From Marinoscillum sp040218045 (GTDB taxonomy: Bacteria > Bacteroidota > Bacteroidia > Cytophagales > Cyclobacteriaceae): a DNA stretch of 64,000 nt. Below are positions 27,008 to 36,060 of the stretch, piece after piece. The notes under the pieces were generated by a model. That model worked only from the letters and a program-made list of their open reading frames with translations. It did no database searches and was not told the origin of the DNA. The translations under genes were made by a program, and so were the position numbers. Position 1 is the stretch's first letter. Each line of letters starts with the position of its first letter. The stretch lies in the NCBI GenBank assembly GCA_040218045.1, contig JAVJQA010000052.1, forward strand, positions 1-64,000, written 5' to 3'.

Positions 27008-28810
27008 ATGTCAAATAAAAGTGCATCGAAGTATTTCCTAGTGGCATTTGTGCCATCAGTATTGGTGATTTTAGTTATTGCTTATTTCGTCCACCAGAAT
27101 ACAAAAAAATCCATTCTTGAAAGCACTATTAATTACAAGAATGAAATCCTGAACCTCAAAACAGAATATGTTCAGGACTTCTATTTACAAAGACTTGAAG
27201 ACCTATTTCTTATTTCAAATCTGGAAAATCTGAAAAAGCTTGGAACAGATTCAGAAATTAGTGAGTCTGTTCAACATGACTTTATTACTGTAGCTCAAGC
27301 CACTAACTATTATCAAGTACGATGGCTGGATACGACTGGACAAGAGCAACTTAGAATCGACTTTAAGGATCAGAAAACTGAGGTAATACCTCGAGAAAAA
27401 CTACAAAACAAAGCAAAAAGAGATTATTTCAAATCAGCTCAAGAGCTTGAACTTAATGCAATATATTCCTCTCCCGTTGATCTGAATATGGAATTTGGGA
27501 AGATAGAATCTCCACTTGAGCCGGTAATCCGACTGATTAAACCTACATATACTGATCAAGGCATCAAGACAGGTTTTTTAGTTTTGAACATAAGAATGGG
27601 TTCATTTCTCAACAAACTCAAAGGAATTAAAACCAGTGAGGATCCCTTCGACTTTTCCTTGCTAAATCAAACCGGTCACTGGTTAACTTCTACTGCTGGT
27701 AAACCGACTTTTGGATTCATGATCGATTCCTTAAAGGATAAAGGATTTGCCAACAACTACCCAGAAGAATGGAAAGTGATACAATCGAAACAAATGGGGT
27801 CATTGTTAACAGACAAAGGCCTATTTGTTTATAGAAGATTTTGCCCGGAAGAGGTCATTGAAACATTCAACGGGACACACAACACCAACCTCTCAAGTGC
27901 AAAGTGCAATGATTTGTACTTTGTGGGCAGATTGCCTGATGAAGTTCTACATGCAAGACTGAACAGTCACAGACCTATTGTAGCCATAGTAGGTTTGGCT
28001 TTCATACTCATGGTACTTTCAGTGGTCATTACTATCAGTAAATTGAAAGAGCAAAGGTCTGCTAAACACCTGATACTGATCAACAGGCAACTCACCGCCA
28101 AAGAAAAAATACTTGAAACCCGAAATGCCCAGCTTGAGAGTTTTGTCAGAGTAGCGTCTCATGACCTTAGAGAACCCCTGGGCACGATCAAGGGTGTAGC
28201 TACTACCCTAGAATCTGACCTTGCTAATGAGGACAACAAAATCAAAAGAGGCGTCACTTTCATTAAAAACTGTGCCATCAGAATGGACAATTTAACCAAA
28301 GCCATTCTTGAGTATGCACGGACAGGTAAAAACTCTGTGCTTGGAAGAATTGATTGCATGGATTTAGTGCAGTCAATTGAAAATGACTTGCTTGAGTCTA
28401 TACGAGCAACCAATACAACAATTAACTACAGGCGATTACCAGAAATCATTGGCTTTGAAGCAGAACTGAGACAATTGTTTCAAAATATTATTTCCAATGC
28501 AATCAGATACAAAAAACCGGATATCGATCCGGTAATTGACATAGTTTATGAAAATGGTGAACAACATATTTTTCATATCACTGATAATGGCATTGGTATA
28601 GACAAATCTCATCACTTGCATATCTTTAAACTATTCAACCGCGCCAGTACAATCGAAGATGGACTTGGGATTGGATTAGGCATGGCCAAAAAAATCGTAG
28701 AGTTACACGAAGGTGAAATATGGCTCACTTCAAAATTAAACGACGGGTCTACGTTCTCCTTTACACTGAGCAAGCATCTTGGTGTGGATACGGAAGTCAG
28801 CTTTACATAG
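27008..28810 (+). CDS. Orphan sensor histidine kinase with periplasmic sensor domain
   Basis: Two-span membrane sensor kinase of 600 residues. The start at 27008 (MSNKSASKYFLVAFVPSVL) places the first span directly at the N-terminus; the longer frame begins with a GTG at 26945. A periplasmic domain of about 280 residues follows the first span and resembles double-Cache or CHASE-type sensors (VRWLDTTGQEQLRIDF). The second span is PIVAIVGLAFILMVLSVVIT. HisKA carries His385 in RVASHDLREPLG, and the ATPase domain shows NIISNAIRY, ITDNGIGID and GLGIGLGMAKKIV. There is no receiver domain or response regulator next to it. The ligand is unknown. The architecture resembles light- or stress-type kinases of Bacteroidota rather than glycan sensors. 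Confidence 0.88.
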   Translation: MSNKSASKYFLVAFVPSVLVILVIAYFVHQNTKKSILESTINYKNEILNLKTEYVQDFYLQRLEDLFLISNLENLKKLGTDSEISESVQHDFITVAQATNYYQVRWLDTTGQEQLRIDFKDQKTEVIPREKLQNKAKRDYFKSAQELELNAIYSSPVDLNMEFGKIESPLEPVIRLIKPTYTDQGIKTGFLVLNIRMGSFLNKLKGIKTSEDPFDFSLLNQTGHWLTSTAGKPTFGFMIDSLKDKGFANNYPEEWKVIQSKQMGSLLTDKGLFVYRRFCPEEVIETFNGTHNTNLSSAKCNDLYFVGRLPDEVLHARLNSHRPIVAIVGLAFILMVLSVVITISKLKEQRSAKHLILINRQLTAKEKILETRNAQLESFVRVASHDLREPLGTIKGVATTLESDLANEDNKIKRGVTFIKNCAIRMDNLTKAILEYARTGKNSVLGRIDCMDLVQSIENDLLESIRATNTTINYRRLPEIIGFEAELRQLFQNIISNAIRYKKPDIDPVIDIVYENGEQHIFHITDNGIGIDKSHHLHIFKLFNRASTIEDGLGIGLGMAKKIVELHEGEIWLTSKLNDGSTFSFTLSKHLGVDTEVSFT

Positions 28811-28944
28811 ACGTTGTGATCACCCAGGCATTCATATTAAGAACTACTTATTCCTCTGGTAGCGCATATTGTTCATAAAGATATGATCCATCCCAAAGAC
28901 CTCAAACACGCATGTTTCAGGTTTTTCTGTTCTGCAAAATGTCA

Positions 28945-29166
28945 AACATGGATGTTTGGGCCTTCCGCGAGTTGGAAAATGGGGGAAACTGGAGTTTTGA
29001 GCCTTCCGCAAGTTGGAAAACGGAGAAAACTGGAGTTTTGGGCTTTACCCAAGCTGGAAAATTGGTGAAAACTGGAGTTTTGGAGCTTCCGCGAGTTGGG
29101 ACATGGAGAAAACTGGAGTTTTGGGGCTTCGGCGAGTTGGGACATGGAGAAAACTGGAGTTTTTGA
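28945..29166. repeat. Tandem array of about 41-bp degenerate repeats
   Basis: The core AAACTGGAGTTTT recurs at 28986, 29027, 29069, 29110 and 29151, with spacings of 41, 42, 41 and 41 bp. Between cores lies a variable GCCTTCCGCGAGTTGGAAAA-like half. A decayed sixth copy precedes them at 28945. The period is not a multiple of three and open frames occur on both strands in several frames, so it is not a conserved coding repeat. It lies in a 655-bp gap between a histidine kinase and a barrel protein. Confidence 0.8.
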
Positions 29167-29289
29167 GGCTGCCTCAACGCGGCGAAACTTCTCACCAATA
29201 TCTGGCACCACTCCTCAAAACCTGTTGTCCGGTAGGCAGGGAACCTATACGGCAACCTTTGTTATCATTAAGATTCCTGTCGGAATGAC

Positions 29290-29430
29290 TTAACCCTACT
29301 TTGTCAGGTTAATAGGCGTAGATACTGAAACAAGTTCAGTATGACCACAGGGGTGAAAGAACGAAGATTAAAACCAGGTAACGTCCTGCTGAATTCTTTT
29401 CAGTATCTAAACCTGACAAAGTAGGATTAA
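29290..29430. repeat. 141-bp palindromic element
   Basis: TTAACCCTACTTTGTCAGGTT (29290-29310) is inverted at 29410-29430 with one mismatch. The inner arms TAGATACTGAAA (29319-29330) and TTTCAGTATCTA (29398-29409) match perfectly. A further hairpin ATACTGAA/TTCAGTAT lies at 29322-29342. The layout of outer arms, inner arms and a short centre is that of a miniature inverted-repeat element or a cruciform-forming repeat. Confidence 0.7.
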
Positions 29431-29465
29431 CTAAAAAAGCTCAACTAAACGCCATTGAATTTAGG

Positions 29466-30140
29466 TTAAAATCTAAAAGTAAGATAGATCACGGAAGGTA
29501 GTATGAGTTGAAAGGAATTATTGGACCTATCGAATTCTTCCTCATTAGAAAAGGAGCCCCCACCTCCGCTGGATTTGCTCTCTATAATATTATTCACATT
29601 TTGATGCTTATAGTAATATGAAGCTTCGGTACCTAAACCCAAGTGTTCACCAAAACTATAAAATAAGTTGAGCCTGGGGCCAAACCCAAACCCTGTTACT
29701 TTATTGCGTGTGTATGTTTCCTGAGAAGATCCGTTAAAATCGTTTTTCGATGTTGTTTCGTTTTTGGTTGCTTCAAAAACAACATCAATTCCCCAGCCTA
29801 AAAGCCAGTTTTTTCCTAAATCGGTCTTATTGTCTACCCCAATTCTAAGAAAGAACTCGTTGATCTTGGTTTCCTGATTTGCAAACTCATCTCCATCTTC
29901 AAAATGATTTAATCTTGAACCCAGCCCAACACCCATCCCCCATCCATTTTCTTTATTGAATGAATAGCTAACTAAATATGGATTCTGAACTGTTGGTGAA
30001 GAGCCTCCAAAATTAAGCAACTGCCGAACAAGTTGATTGGCCTGAATGCCAAAGTAATGTGTTGCTTTTAATGAATCAGTTTGAGCATGTACTGAGAAAA
30101 CAGACAAGATGGCAATGCCAAGAACAAATACTTTTTTCAT
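29466..30140 (-). CDS. Outer membrane beta-barrel protein, unknown function
   Basis: The 224-residue protein has a signal peptide (MKKVFVLGIAILSVFSVHA) and alternating hydrophobic strands with a terminal aromatic motif (PSVIYLTFRF), as in small outer-membrane barrels. Segments such as GMGVGLGSRLNHF and GFGFGPRLNLFYSFGEHLGLG look like neighbouring strands. A Ser/Gly-rich loop (SKSSGGGGSFSNEEEF) sits before the last strand. Its ATG overlaps the TAA of the cytochrome c peroxidase gene by one base (TAATG), so the two are translated together. No specific family is recognised. Confidence 0.7.
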   Translation of the reverse strand: MKKVFVLGIAILSVFSVHAQTDSLKATHYFGIQANQLVRQLLNFGGSSPTVQNPYLVSYSFNKENGWGMGVGLGSRLNHFEDGDEFANQETKINEFFLRIGVDNKTDLGKNWLLGWGIDVVFEATKNETTSKNDFNGSSQETYTRNKVTGFGFGPRLNLFYSFGEHLGLGTEASYYYKHQNVNNIIESKSSGGGGSFSNEEEFDRSNNSFQLILPSVIYLTFRF

Positions 30141-31222
30141 TAATTAATTGATCTGAAAGGATTAGATAGGTTAGGGTCAGAGATCATTGTATAATCTGTC
30201 AGTGTATGGAGAAATTCAACAATCGCCTTTCTCTCCTGGTTAGTAATATCAAAAAACTTAGGATCCCCGTTGAAGTTTTCCCTCAACCGAAAATCAAGAT
30301 TCTCATTATCGGTAAGGCCGGTACTGTAGTGATCAATTACTTCTTCAAGTGTTTGAAAACGACCATCATGCATGTATGGTGCAGTCAGCTCAACATTTCT
30401 AAGAGATGGAATCTTAAATTTACCTTTATCCTCTTCTCTATTGGTTGTCAGTCCCAATCCATCATCCTCATAAACAGGATCCAAACCTATATTTGAAAAC
30501 GTACCAGCAAATAAATATCCACTTGGAGATTGAACCTGATGACAACTATTGCATTCATATTTGCCAACAAACAACTGCTGGCCTAATCTTTCCAATTCCG
30601 TAAACTGACGCTCTCCTCTCGATACCTGATCCAATTTAGTATCTGTACTCGTAATGCTACCTACAAAAGCAGCCAAAGACCTTCCTACTCGCTGAATGTC
30701 GATTTGATCGTCATTGTAAACATTCCTAAAACCTTTTTTATAGTAATCCAGATTGGCAATTCTTTCCACCAACGCGTCCACATCCTGGATGCCCATTTCG
30801 CGATGATTAACGATAGGCTTTAATACCATAGTGGAAAGATTACTTTCTCGGCCATCCCAAAAGAATACCCCAACATTTCCATTAAAATCCAGAGCCAAAC
30901 GATCGTCAAAAATACCTCCAGAATTACCCAGGTTCTGTAAGGGCATCGAATTTCGTGTGGTTACCCTGTTTTCAAACCCTGAACTAAAGGCTACATTATC
31001 AGCAAAGGCAAATGCCTGTTTGTGACAAGAAGCACATGATACAGAATTGTTTACAGAAAGGCTTTGGTCATAGAAAAGAACTCTTCCCAATGTAAACTCC
31101 TCTTTTATTTCTGTTGGATCGAGTGTTAATCTTACCTGAGGAATATCGTCATCATTCATAGTGCTACATCCTACAATAGTAAAAAGTGCAGCGAGCATCA
31201 GTAGTGGTAATAGGTTTTTCAT
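30140..31222 (-). CDS. Di-haem cytochrome c peroxidase / MauG-family lipoprotein
   Basis: Periplasmic di-haem protein that reduces hydrogen peroxide with electrons from small cytochromes, or a MauG-like oxidase. The start at 31222 gives lipoprotein signal MKNLLPLLMLAALFTIVGC (Cys19); the longer frame from 31246 adds eight residues in front of it. The 360-residue protein has two haem-binding motifs, CASCH at 63-67 and CNSCH at 224-228. PSLRNVELTAPYMHDGRF, the usual distal region of the family, follows. Length is normal. It is the first gene of a two-gene unit with the barrel protein. Confidence 0.92.
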   Translation of the reverse strand: MKNLLPLLMLAALFTIVGCSTMNDDDIPQVRLTLDPTEIKEEFTLGRVLFYDQSLSVNNSVSCASCHKQAFAFADNVAFSSGFENRVTTRNSMPLQNLGNSGGIFDDRLALDFNGNVGVFFWDGRESNLSTMVLKPIVNHREMGIQDVDALVERIANLDYYKKGFRNVYNDDQIDIQRVGRSLAAFVGSITSTDTKLDQVSRGERQFTELERLGQQLFVGKYECNSCHQVQSPSGYLFAGTFSNIGLDPVYEDDGLGLTTNREEDKGKFKIPSLRNVELTAPYMHDGRFQTLEEVIDHYSTGLTDNENLDFRLRENFNGDPKFFDITNQERKAIVEFLHTLTDYTMISDPNLSNPFRSIN

Positions 31223-31362
31223 AGCTTCCTTTGAATCAATCATCAATAAGACCCAAAATCTAACTTAATCGTTGGATATTCAGCTAAAGATACTCAAATC
31301 CCTTTGCTCCGCTATGCCAGACAAACGATATTTATTGATCAGAGAAAAAATGAAACCGGACC

Positions 31363-32598
31363 TTATCCATGTTTTAGCTCAATGATCGTGATTTCTGGTA
31401 AAATCCCAACTCTGCCAGGATAACCCAGATATCCATATCCACGATTTACATATAAATATTGATCACCGGACTGGTACATGTCGGCCCATTGTTTGTAAAT
31501 CCATTTGGATGGACTCCAACGGAAATCCCCTATTTCTATGCCAAACTGCATTCCATGTGTGTGTCCAGCCAGCATCAGGTTAATGTCACTATACTCGGGG
31601 ATTACTTGTGCCTCCCAGTGACTTGGATCATGAGAAAGCAATATTTTAAATGGTACCTCCTCAGTTCCTTGATAAGTCTTGGCCAGATCTCCATATTTTG
31701 AAAACCTTCCAGCTCCCCAGTTCTCAAGGCCTAGAATGGCCAGTTGTTCACCGTCTTGTGAAAGAATTCTGTTTTCATTTAGCAATATGTCCCAGCCCAT
31801 ATAGCGATGCATATCATGAAGCTGCTTGATGTCTGCGGTTTTGGCCTGTGGACTTGACCAGCTCCGGTAATCACCATAATCATGATTGCCCATGGTTGAG
31901 TAAACTCCCAGAGGAGCAGACACCTTTTTAAAAATGTCCAGGTAAGGTTTGGCTTCATCACTTTGATTGTTCACAAGATCCCCGGTGAAGAAGATGATGT
32001 CCGCTTTCTCTGCATTGAGCATGTCCACTCCACCTGCAACTGCAGTTTTACTAAAGAAGCTTCCTGTATGGATATCAGAAATTTGAGCAATCCTAATTCC
32101 ATCAAATGCCTTTGGAAGCCTGGAAGAAGTTATTATTCGCTTCCTAACCCTATAGTCATGTGCTCCTGAGATAATCCCGAAACTGAACACTGCAATAGGA
32201 ACCGCACCTGCGATCATTGCAGATTTGGATAAAAATTCAGATCTGGACAGATCAGCAGGCTCATGGGCCCTTTGTGGCATCAAACTAGCTACCCATGTGA
32301 CCAACCTGCGAGCATCATCCACCAGCACAAACAGTGCGGATATCAACTTTCCAATTAAGGTGATAAAAAAGGCTGTTGTAATGAAAAGTCTAAGGTTTGC
32401 AAATTGCTTTGGGTCTAGTGAATTATAAAGAGAAATACCCGCAAACAAGAGAATGGATATTGTAAAGTAGGCAATGGTCAAAGACCGTCGAACCGGGACT
32501 TGGTAATCTGCAATGACCAGTCTCACGGCCTGGTAAACATAGAAATCCAGAGCCAGGTAAAGTACCGCTGCAAAAACAAGAAAATAGATTCTGCTCAT
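31363..32598 (-). CDS. Membrane-anchored metallophosphoesterase (YkuE/YaeI type)
   Basis: The 411-residue protein has three or four membrane spans in its first 145 residues. The last one resembles a Tat-like hydrophobic stretch (SKSAMIAGAVPIAVFSFGII). A calcineurin-type phosphoesterase domain then carries all metal motifs: Asp175/His177 (SDIHTG), Asp207 (TGDLVNN), Asn238-His239 (MGNHD), His323 (LLSHDPSHW) and His346/His348 (AGHTHG). Relatives such as YaeI/LpxG act on lipid-linked phosphates at the membrane. The active site probably faces the periplasm. It starts just behind the terminator of the RND operon and seems to be transcribed alone. Confidence 0.88.
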   Translation of the reverse strand: MSRIYFLVFAAVLYLALDFYVYQAVRLVIADYQVPVRRSLTIAYFTISILLFAGISLYNSLDPKQFANLRLFITTAFFITLIGKLISALFVLVDDARRLVTWVASLMPQRAHEPADLSRSEFLSKSAMIAGAVPIAVFSFGIISGAHDYRVRKRIITSSRLPKAFDGIRIAQISDIHTGSFFSKTAVAGGVDMLNAEKADIIFFTGDLVNNQSDEAKPYLDIFKKVSAPLGVYSTMGNHDYGDYRSWSSPQAKTADIKQLHDMHRYMGWDILLNENRILSQDGEQLAILGLENWGAGRFSKYGDLAKTYQGTEEVPFKILLSHDPSHWEAQVIPEYSDINLMLAGHTHGMQFGIEIGDFRWSPSKWIYKQWADMYQSGDQYLYVNRGYGYLGYPGRVGILPEITIIELKHG

Positions 32599-32599
32599 A

Positions 32600-32628
32600 A
32601 AGAAAAAGTCCCGGACTATGCCGGGACT
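32600..32628 (-). terminator. Rho-independent terminator of the RND efflux operon
   Basis: Perfect 8-bp stem AGTCCCGG / CCGGGACT (32607-32628) with a 6-nt loop. On the minus strand it is followed by a T-rich tract (TTTTTCTTT). It begins 13 bp after the stop of the pump gene and ends right before the metallophosphoesterase start codon. Confidence 0.85.
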
Positions 32629-32640
32629 ATTTTGGATTTA

Positions 32641-35600
32641 TTAACTAATTCCGAGTTTGCGGTTGATCTTGGCAAAGAACAAATACATCACTGGCACAAT
32701 GATCAGTGTAAGGAATGTCGCGAAAGTCAACCCGAATATAATCGTCCAGGACATTGGCCCCCAGAAGGCTTCGTTATCACCACCCAAATAAAAATCAGCG
32801 TTGTAGCTGCCAAGGAACTTAATAAAGTCAACGTTAAAACCCACTGCAAGTGGGATTAATCCCAGAATGGTGGTGATTGCTGTAAGTATTACTGGGCGCA
32901 ATCGAGTGGCTCCTGCATCCGCAATTGACTTAACGATTTCCTCAAAAGCTAACTTATCAACTCCTAACTCTCTCCTTCTCGCTTCACGGCTAAGTTCAAT
33001 GAAATCAATCAGTACAATCGCATTATTAACGACAATTCCAGCCAGCGAAATAATACCAATCATAGTCATGATCACCACAAAATTCATCTGGAAAATAACC
33101 AGCCCTAAGAATACTCCGATGGTGCTCAATAGCACAGACATCATAATAATAAAAGGTGTGGTTACTTTATTGAACTGGGCCACAATAATCAAGAAAATCA
33201 TGCTCACTGCAATACCCAGAGCAGTACTCAAGAATGCCATTTCCTTGGCCTGCTTTTCTTGCTCACCCCCGAACTTATATTCGTACCCATCAGGCATTTC
33301 ATAATTGTCCAGCAAATTCTTGATCTCTTCATTGATCGAAGTAGCATTGAATCCTTCCTCTACATTTGAACTCAAAGTGATCACTCTATTAAGGTCTTTC
33401 CTTTTTACCGATCCGTAAGTGGAGCTAAGTTGAGTTGAAGCCACAGATGAAATCGGCACACTTTGAATCTGACCTGAAGACTGATCCCTGAAAATTATGC
33501 TCTTATTCAATAATGCGTCAGGATCGTTTCTGTACTTCTCCATCAACCGCAACTGCACTTCATAATCATCCTCACCTTCCTTATACTTGGAAATCTCTTT
33601 CCCGAAAAGGGCTGTACGCATTTCCATCGCAATTGAGTTGGTAGACAATCCAAATCTTCTCGCTTTTTCCCTATCGATGTTTACTATGAGTTCAGGCTTA
33701 CCAGTTTCAAGATCTGCTTTAAGCTTCTCAATTCCCTCGATACCTGATTCATTGATTGTCTTTTTGATGTTTTCTGTTAAATCAACAAGCTTTTCAAACT
33801 CATCACCTGAGATTTCGATGCTAATAGGCTTCCCAGCGGGTGGTCCATCTGCATTTTGATCCACTGTGACCGCCACTCCCGGATAGCCGCCTATGCTTTC
33901 CCTAATTTCAGAAAGGATCTTCTTGGTGCTGATACCATTTCTATACTTAAACTCTGCAAAGTTCACTGTAATACGCGCCTTGTTCGGAGTGTCCTGTTGT
34001 CCAAAGGATGATGGATCATTGGGATCCGAAGTTCCCTGGCCTACATTCGCGATAATCGACTCGACAATTGATTCGTAAGGCTCTACTACCTCAAATATGA
34101 TCTCTTCGATCTCCTCAGTAAACCTATCGGTGCTTTCAATATCCTGTCCTACAGGGAACTCTATAAATACATTGATGTATTTCGGGTCAGTCTTTGGGAA
34201 ATACTCCACCTCAGGAGGGAAAATAGACATCAATACAAAAGAGAATATAAACAACAATACTGTTCCCCAGAAGAACAAGGCTGGTTTCCACCCTTTAAGG
34301 GCAAAATTCAAGAGGCTTCTGTATTTCTCTTCAATCCATGGCAAGAAGCTGCTCTGGAAAGATCTTGATGATGGAGAAAGCACATAGACATTCAATACTG
34401 TGATGATAGCCGCAATGATCAATAAGTTTCCAAGTACGGTTGCTCCTATGGCCAAAAGAACCACACCTAAACCAGCACCAATCGCTACGAATACCATGAG
34501 TCGTTTCTTGTTCACATCACCTGTGTCCAGCTTCATGAAAGAAGCAATCAAAACAGGGTTGATCACAAGGGCAACAAACAAGGAAGAACCTAACGTAACA
34601 ATAAGCGTGATAGGCAGGAATTTCATAAACTCACCCATCATACCCGGCCAGAAAGCCAATGGTAAGAAGGCTGCCAATGTAGTGGCTGTGGAAGCAATAA
34701 TAGGCCAGGCAACTTCACCAACACCTCGTTTGGTTGCTTCAAAAGGCGATAATCCCTCTTCCATTAACCGGTAGACATTCTCTACTACCACAATCCCATT
34801 GTCCACCAGCATACCCAGTGCCATGATCAGTGAGAAGAGCACCATCATATTGATAGAAATCCCGAACATTCCCAGAATCATAAAAGACATGAACATGGAA
34901 AGCGGAATAGCAACTCCAACAAACAATGCATTTCTTGGGCCTAAGAAGAACAGAAGAACCAGAACCACGAGAATTACACCTGAAATGATGTTGTTTTCCA
35001 ATGAACTAACAACCTCACGAGTTTGCTCTGACTGATCATTGGTCTTAGTGACAATGAGATCTTTAGGAAATACATTCTCCCTGGCTTCATCTAAAATCAC
35101 GTTGATTTTATCAGTAGCACTTAGCAGGTTCTCCCCGCTCCTCTTCACCACATCTAGCATGACTACAGGATTTCCTCTCAACCTGGCATAGTCCTTAGCT
35201 TCCTTATAGTCGAAATCAACTTCAGCTATATCCTTCAGGTAAACGATGTTACCTTTTTCACTCTTCACAACTATGTCAAGTACCTCCTCTGGATAGGTAA
35301 ACTCGCCAACCACACGCACTGATCTCTTGATATCTCCCTGCGTAATACTTCCACCTGAAAGCGTGATATTCTCACTTCTTACAGCATTTTCAATATCACT
35401 AAAATTGACCTCTCTGGCTTCCATTTGGTATGGATCCACATTGATCTTCAACTCCTTTTCGTTGATCCCTCTAATTTCTACTTTTGAGATTTCAGATACC
35501 TTCTCTATTTCCTCCTCCAAGTACTCCGCGTATTCATTCAGCTCTTCCATGGTGTAGTTACCAGAAAGATTGATGTTCAATATTGGAAATTCGGAGAAAT

Positions 35601-36033
35601 CCATCTCAAAAACATTGGGATCAGTCTGAAGTTCAGGAAGATCCGGTTTGGCGCGATCTACTGCATCTTTCACTTTAGTAAGTGCATCTTCAATATCCGT
35701 AGAAGATGTAAACTCCACTATGATGGTGGAATAATCCTGGACAGAAGTTGACTTAATGTTGTCCACTTCAGCGATGGCATTCACTTCACGCTCTATCGGT
35801 CTGGTGACCAGGTTTTCCATATCAACCGGTGAGTTACCAGGGTGAGGTGTACCAATGTAAACGATCGGTTGCGACACCTCAGGAAAACTCTCCTTTGGTA
35901 GTGTCAAATAAGTGGTCAAACCCATTATCACTACCAGCAATGTCAACACATAAACAGTCGTCTTATTATTGAGAGATAAACTCGTCAATCCGAACTGTTT
36001 GGTTATTTCGTTATTTTGATTGTCTTCTGACAT
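32641..36033 (-). CDS. RND family efflux pump, inner membrane transporter
   Basis: Proton-driven inner-membrane pump of a tripartite exporter, 1130 residues. The two-fold layout is visible: one span near the N-terminus (TTVYVLTLLVVIMGLTTYL), a large periplasmic loop, then six spans, repeated in the second half. The TM4 signature MALGMLVDNGIVVVENVYR carries the proton-relay Asp; the twin position is Asn. The matching TM10 motif is AGIVVNNAIVLIDF. An extra hydrophobic stretch (LLAIGATVLGNLLIIAAIITV) in the middle makes it longer than AcrB. Third enzyme-coding gene of tetR-tolC-adaptor-pump. The substrate (drug, lipid or metal) cannot be told from sequence. Confidence 0.94.
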   Translation of the reverse strand: MSEDNQNNEITKQFGLTSLSLNNKTTVYVLTLLVVIMGLTTYLTLPKESFPEVSQPIVYIGTPHPGNSPVDMENLVTRPIEREVNAIAEVDNIKSTSVQDYSTIIVEFTSSTDIEDALTKVKDAVDRAKPDLPELQTDPNVFEMDFSEFPILNINLSGNYTMEELNEYAEYLEEEIEKVSEISKVEIRGINEKELKINVDPYQMEAREVNFSDIENAVRSENITLSGGSITQGDIKRSVRVVGEFTYPEEVLDIVVKSEKGNIVYLKDIAEVDFDYKEAKDYARLRGNPVVMLDVVKRSGENLLSATDKINVILDEARENVFPKDLIVTKTNDQSEQTREVVSSLENNIISGVILVVLVLLFFLGPRNALFVGVAIPLSMFMSFMILGMFGISINMMVLFSLIMALGMLVDNGIVVVENVYRLMEEGLSPFEATKRGVGEVAWPIIASTATTLAAFLPLAFWPGMMGEFMKFLPITLIVTLGSSLFVALVINPVLIASFMKLDTGDVNKKRLMVFVAIGAGLGVVLLAIGATVLGNLLIIAAIITVLNVYVLSPSSRSFQSSFLPWIEEKYRSLLNFALKGWKPALFFWGTVLLFIFSFVLMSIFPPEVEYFPKTDPKYINVFIEFPVGQDIESTDRFTEEIEEIIFEVVEPYESIVESIIANVGQGTSDPNDPSSFGQQDTPNKARITVNFAEFKYRNGISTKKILSEIRESIGGYPGVAVTVDQNADGPPAGKPISIEISGDEFEKLVDLTENIKKTINESGIEGIEKLKADLETGKPELIVNIDREKARRFGLSTNSIAMEMRTALFGKEISKYKEGEDDYEVQLRLMEKYRNDPDALLNKSIIFRDQSSGQIQSVPISSVASTQLSSTYGSVKRKDLNRVITLSSNVEEGFNATSINEEIKNLLDNYEMPDGYEYKFGGEQEKQAKEMAFLSTALGIAVSMIFLIIVAQFNKVTTPFIIMMSVLLSTIGVFLGLVIFQMNFVVIMTMIGIISLAGIVVNNAIVLIDFIELSREARRRELGVDKLAFEEIVKSIADAGATRLRPVILTAITTILGLIPLAVGFNVDFIKFLGSYNADFYLGGDNEAFWGPMSWTIIFGLTFATFLTLIIVPVMYLFFAKINRKLGIS

Positions 36034-36060
36034 TAGTAGATTAATTTGATCAGTGAAAAA

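Noticed and set aside
28912..29293. Several overlapping frames on both strands across the 41-bp array (GENWSF-like repeats)
   Set aside because: The 41-bp period shifts frame each unit. Frames open on both strands reflect low stop-codon content, not coding.
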